Origin: Sclerotinia nivalis
Taxonomy: Eukaryota > Ascomycota > Leotiomycetes > Helotiales > Sclerotiniaceae
Length of the DNA stretch: 64,000 bases
Reading direction: 5' to 3'
Assembly (NCBI GenBank): GCA_029531795.1
Contig: JAPEIS010000005.1
Span: 1,858,001 to 1,922,000 of the forward strand
Shown: piece by piece, positions 60,405-64,000 of the stretch
How positions within the stretch are numbered: position 1 is the first letter of the stretch
Layout of the letters: each line of letters begins with the position of its first letter
Program-made: the position numbers and the translations under genes
The notes under the pieces: generated by a model
Database searches by the model: none
What the model was told of the DNA's origin: nothing
What the model saw: only the letters and a program-made list of their open reading frames with translations

Positions 60405-61860
60405 CTAAGCAAAACGATGACCTGCCTCCAGTTGAGAAGGTGATGGCTCGGAGTTATTCGGTTGACCTGAAGCATTTCCTGCGGCTCTATTACTACCAGG
60501 CATGCGAATTCCTGTGAAAGCTGCCGGTATTCTCGGCCTCCATCTACTTGTTGCTGGAGCAGTGTTGACTTCAGGTGCTCCCCCGTCACCTGCTACATCC
60601 ATTGGTCCATCATCTTGAGCTTGGCGCGCGCGCCTCGCTTGCCTTTCATCCCGATTTTGGGTATCCACATTCGATCTAGCGGATGCGCCGAATCTTCCCG
60701 GCATACCTCGAATACCAGTCCACGCTGACTGCGGTTGCTGGGGCATATTTGCTCTTGAGGCATGCGCTCTACGTGACTGTCGCTCAGGCTCTGGCTCGCC
60801 TTCAGGTCGGGGCTTTGGTGTAAAGTAATCGGCTTTGCAAAGTGGACAACAAGCACGACGACTAGTCAGCCATGGATCCAAGCATCCGGCATGGAAAGCG
60901 TGACCGCAAGTCAACCCACGAACGTCATCGTCCTCTTCTAGTGTATCAATGCAGATAGCACATGAATCGCCAGGACTGTTAAGGAGCTCCGGTGGCACAG
61001 CGGTATGAATGTGATCATCATCGTCGTCGTCTTCGACTTCTTCTTCTACTGCTGCAGCATTCTTGTTATCGACGGTACTGGCACTCGTTGGAACTTCTTC
61101 CAAATGATGAAGTTCTTCCTTGTGCTCCTCCGTCTTTGCAGCAGCAGTTTTTTCCGAAATTACCGCATCCATACTCTTTCGGTCGCCATGTCCACCTTCG
61201 AGAGTATGTGTCGGTGATGATGCCGTTCCTTCCTCTTTGTTCGAAGTGGCTGTGGCTGGTCTGGTGTTGACAGAATGCTTGGTCCCCACAGGTGAAGATG
61301 GCTCGACACCCTCAACTTCTAGTACGCTTACAGCTCGACTTGGCGGTGCCGTGACACCCCCGCTCGTTGGTAGCCCCTCGCTGGCTCGGTTGGCCACCCA
61401 GTTCTTGTATTTTATCAAAGGGAATCGTTCGTTCACTTCGTCCATGCTCATGAGTTTCTTTTCTCTTCGTCTCCGGTGAGGCCGAACAGGCATATTCTCG
61501 AGATTAATTGGGTCAGCCTCCCCGGCCCGCAGAGCCCGGTTCCTAGCATTATATCGAAAACAGTATTTGACACCAACAATAATCCTTTGTCAAGGTTAGT
61601 GATAGGCAGACCGATCAACACCCTTAAGATACTCACCATAGATTCGTAAATACAACACCAAATCCTAGCGCAACAAAGAACAAAAGTGGTGAACTAGTCG
61701 GGCTATTGTTGTTGATTGTTGATGTTGGAGACGGAGATGGAGTGGGGGTTGCTGTAGACATTGAGGTCGAAGTCGCTGCTGTTGATGACGGTTCGATAGT
61801 AGTCTGCCTCCCAACAATCTTCAAGACTTCTACTACTCCGTTGACCACCGCCATCTTCAT
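60405..61860 (-). CDS. Transmembrane RING-H2 finger protein (putative E3 ubiquitin ligase)
   Basis: Exons 61860-61637 and 61584-60405 (52-nt intron, GTGAGT donor, CACTAACCTTG branch) give 467 residues. The start at 61860 is the first ATG in the frame. A Ser/Thr-rich N-terminus (about 25-55) is followed by one hydrophobic segment (LLFFVALGFGVVFTNLWIIVGV, about 58-80), spliced through at Trp75. Then come a basic stretch (PHRRRREKK), an acidic run with six Asp, and a C3H2C3 RING at about 284-325: CAIC, CGHAFHAGCLDPWL, CCPLC. The C-terminus is polar. The layout fits fungal membrane-anchored RING ligases acting on endomembranes; the substrate is unknown. Confidence 0.88.
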
Positions 61861-64000
61861 TCGAGTTGTGTCTTGAAATTGCCAAGGTTGAGCCGCAAGG
61901 TGGATCAACGCAGAGTGAGATTATTGATCGCCACTGATTGTCGTGAATAATTAACGAAATCCGTTTTCCAAGAACATTTGTAACTTAGTGATTGATATAT
62001 GAACAAATGTTCAAAGGTTCAAAAATTCAATATTAAAGTGAGAAAATACTAGAGCTGAAGTGGAAGTGAAAGGAAGTGAGCCAATTCACGGGTGCGGATG
62101 TGGGTGCGGGTGCGACAATGTGCAAGTAATGGGAATGGGATGAAATCGAGAGGCTGTCTTAGCGGATAAATTACCTGGTGGTAACAGGGCGGAGGCTGGA
62201 GAGGAAAAGATGGGGTCAGCAAGTTATTAAAATGGATCTTGAAGTATAAACATATTTTTTCTTACCTTCCTCAAGAATTAAAGCAGGTTGGTTACTCGAG
62301 TAGAAAGAATAGAAAAGAGGCTTTTGAGAACTTTTGTTTTTTTGAAAAAGATTGCCAAGGAAGTCAAAGCCACAAAGCTAAAGGCGACAAGCTTATAGAT
62401 CAGATCAAATCGAGTCAATAATTTAAACAAGAGTAAAGGTGCACTGTATTCTTTTGTTTTGACTGGAATTGAGTGGATGATGGATGATGGATGATGGGTG
62501 ATGGGTGATGGGTGGTGTGAGGTCTTTGGTATTGAGGAGGATGAATTGATGTGATTGATGTGTGATGATAACAAATGATGATTTGATGACCTTTTTTGGT
62601 TGCTCATGCAGATTTTTGGATTATTTTTTTTTGGAGGAATAGCGGGCCAAAAGAGACAAGACCAGGAAGACCGGGAATATATTATTGGTGGTGAGGAGTG
62701 AAGTACAAAGAAGATGAGTCTGGTACGCAATAGAGTTGCAGAAATCAATGTAAAATAAAGTGCGAACTTTGCCGATATCAGAACAAAGAAACAGGAAAAA
62801 GGGAATAGATGGCAAAATACCAAAATACAGCGATAAAGAGCTTGAGGGTTTCATCGATCAGCACCACATAAAGATCAATGCGGTGCGGCACTGGGTATTA
62901 CCAATTACAAAATATCTCAAACAGATATTGCTGTACATACATTACCCCGAATTTACAACGTCTTGCTTCTCCCTTGGAATAATGGACTCAAGCACTCTCA
63001 AATACTCAAACAAACGTTGCTATTGAGAAAAGAAGTCCCGAATGGTAAGCCACATGTAATCTAGATATACATCGATACACAAAACGGAATTCTCCTAGTT
63101 ACTCATAGATGCATCCATGCATCCATCCATGCATCCATCCAAACTGGCTATATTCTTTTTTGAACCTCGAACCTTTTAGTTTGATGTGCACAGTTCCAAT
63201 GCACTATGGATTTTCCGAAAACGTCTAATGTTTGAGACGTGCCTTCCTCGGATATGAAGGGTTTTGAAATTCTCAAAGGTAAGCAAATGAGATGATTACG
63301 GTAGCATTGCATACAACTTCTGAAAGATCTCAAAGCGGTTAGGTGACATACCATCATCACCAGGTTCGAGAGTACTCAAGAATTTGCGACCGAGCATCCT
63401 CTCCGTCTCGGTTCTCTTCCACTCTTCACATATCTCGTCTCGTGTACCGTATGGCGACTTTCGTTCATGCAGTCAACGACTGATTGAGTGGGATACATGT
63501 CAGAAGTCCTACTTAATGAAACTTGGTGGCGAGGCATCGGATTTAATGAGACCTGAACCTATCACATAAATATAGAGCAATGAGCGTTTGGCAGATAGTG
63601 TTAGATCATCAATGATGATACGTGACGGCGATAAAGATCCCCCTATGTAAGATCTTACCTTACCTCTCCTAAGTCTCTAATCAGCACACCCAAAATCTGC
63701 ACCGTCCACGGGTATCTCCAGCCGTACCAGATTAATTTTTAGAGTACAAGCGGTAGTTGTAGTGTTGGTGAATATTTGATGAAAAATCAAGCTTTTTATC
63801 TTTCCCCTCGAAAAATCCTTGTACAATTCTGCATGTACGGGAGTAAATGACGCTAAAATTCGAAAAGACCTTTCTCAAATAACCCCACCAGACAACGAAG
63901 ACCTAATATCTAAATGACCTAACTGACCTTGCATCATCATCTAAATCATTCTCTAAACTTTTGATTCGACAAGAAAATCGTTATCTCCCCATTGATCATA
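61861..64000. other. Intergenic region to right edge, microsatellite-rich
   Basis: 2.1 kb. It contains GTGCGG-type repeats near 62092-62113, a GGATGAT/GGGTGAT tract at about 62473-62517 and a GCATCCATCC tract at about 63111-63140. Minus frames at 62278-62823 run through these repeats and other low-complexity sequence and are not believed. Nothing recognisable is cut by the right edge. Confidence 0.55.

Noticed and set aside
62278..62823. 181-codon minus frame as a protein gene
   Set aside because: It runs through GGATGAT-type repeats and T-rich low-complexity sequence; the His/Ser/Pro repeats are translated microsatellite.
1..64000. Biosynthetic gene cluster, because HMG-CoA reductase, a transporter and a kinase-like gene are present
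   Set aside because: No synthase, cyclase, P450 or pathway regulator is found, and the genes are ordinary core genes far apart.
1..64000. CRISPR arrays, prophage or IS elements
   Set aside because: Genome is fungal; repeats seen are micro- or minisatellites without spacers, transposases or terminal repeats.

Overview
This is eukaryotic nuclear DNA from a filamentous ascomycete. The genes have short introns (about 48-130 nt, most near 50-60) with GTAAGT/GTATGT-like donors and CTAAC/CTAAT branch sites, long Pro/Ser-rich disordered arms, and typical ascomycete core families. The protein flavour (kexin, long-armed PhoD-like phosphatase, SPA2, fungal phosphoketolase, SUR7-like protein) fits Leotiomycetes, possibly Sclerotiniaceae (Botrytis/Sclerotinia type). 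That placement is inferred from reading alone. No prokaryotic operon, phage, CRISPR array, IS element or recognisable intact transposon was seen.

Layout: 3' part of sorting nexin SNX4/Atg24 (+, cut by the left edge); KEX2 protease (-); a 2.1 kb repeat-bearing divergent spacer; a very long PhoD-like phosphatase (+); mitochondrial-type adenylate kinase (+); a seven-exon hexose transporter (+); phosphoketolase (+); a tRNA-Tyr(GUA) gene with its intron (+); a single-pass membrane protein (-); then about 8 kb that is gene-poor except for a kinase-like protein with a substituted DFG motif (-). Next come a SUR7/PalI-like membrane protein (+), a small CxxC protein (+), a UVRAG/Vps38-like protein (+), HMG-CoA reductase (-), nicotinamidase (+), an NBP2-like SH3 protein (-), the SSU72 CTD phosphatase (+), SPA2 (+), the STI1 co-chaperone (+) and a transmembrane RING-finger protein (-). 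The last 2 kb hold only microsatellite-rich spacer.

The genes are mostly conserved housekeeping functions: endosome and autophagy trafficking (SNX4, Vps38-like), late-Golgi processing (KEX2), sterol synthesis (HMGR), carbon entry and splitting (hexose transporter, phosphoketolase), NAD salvage (nicotinamidase), polarity and cell wall (SPA2, NBP2, SUR7-like) and chaperoning (STI1). They do not form a biosynthetic cluster, and I found no convincing new multi-gene system. The points most worth a second look are the pseudokinase-like gene, a GC-AG intron in SPA2, 18- and 33-nt micro-exons plus a frame-preserving intron in the sugar transporter, an old tandem repeat upstream of KEX2, a tRNA-derived fragment, and an unassigned small CxxC protein.
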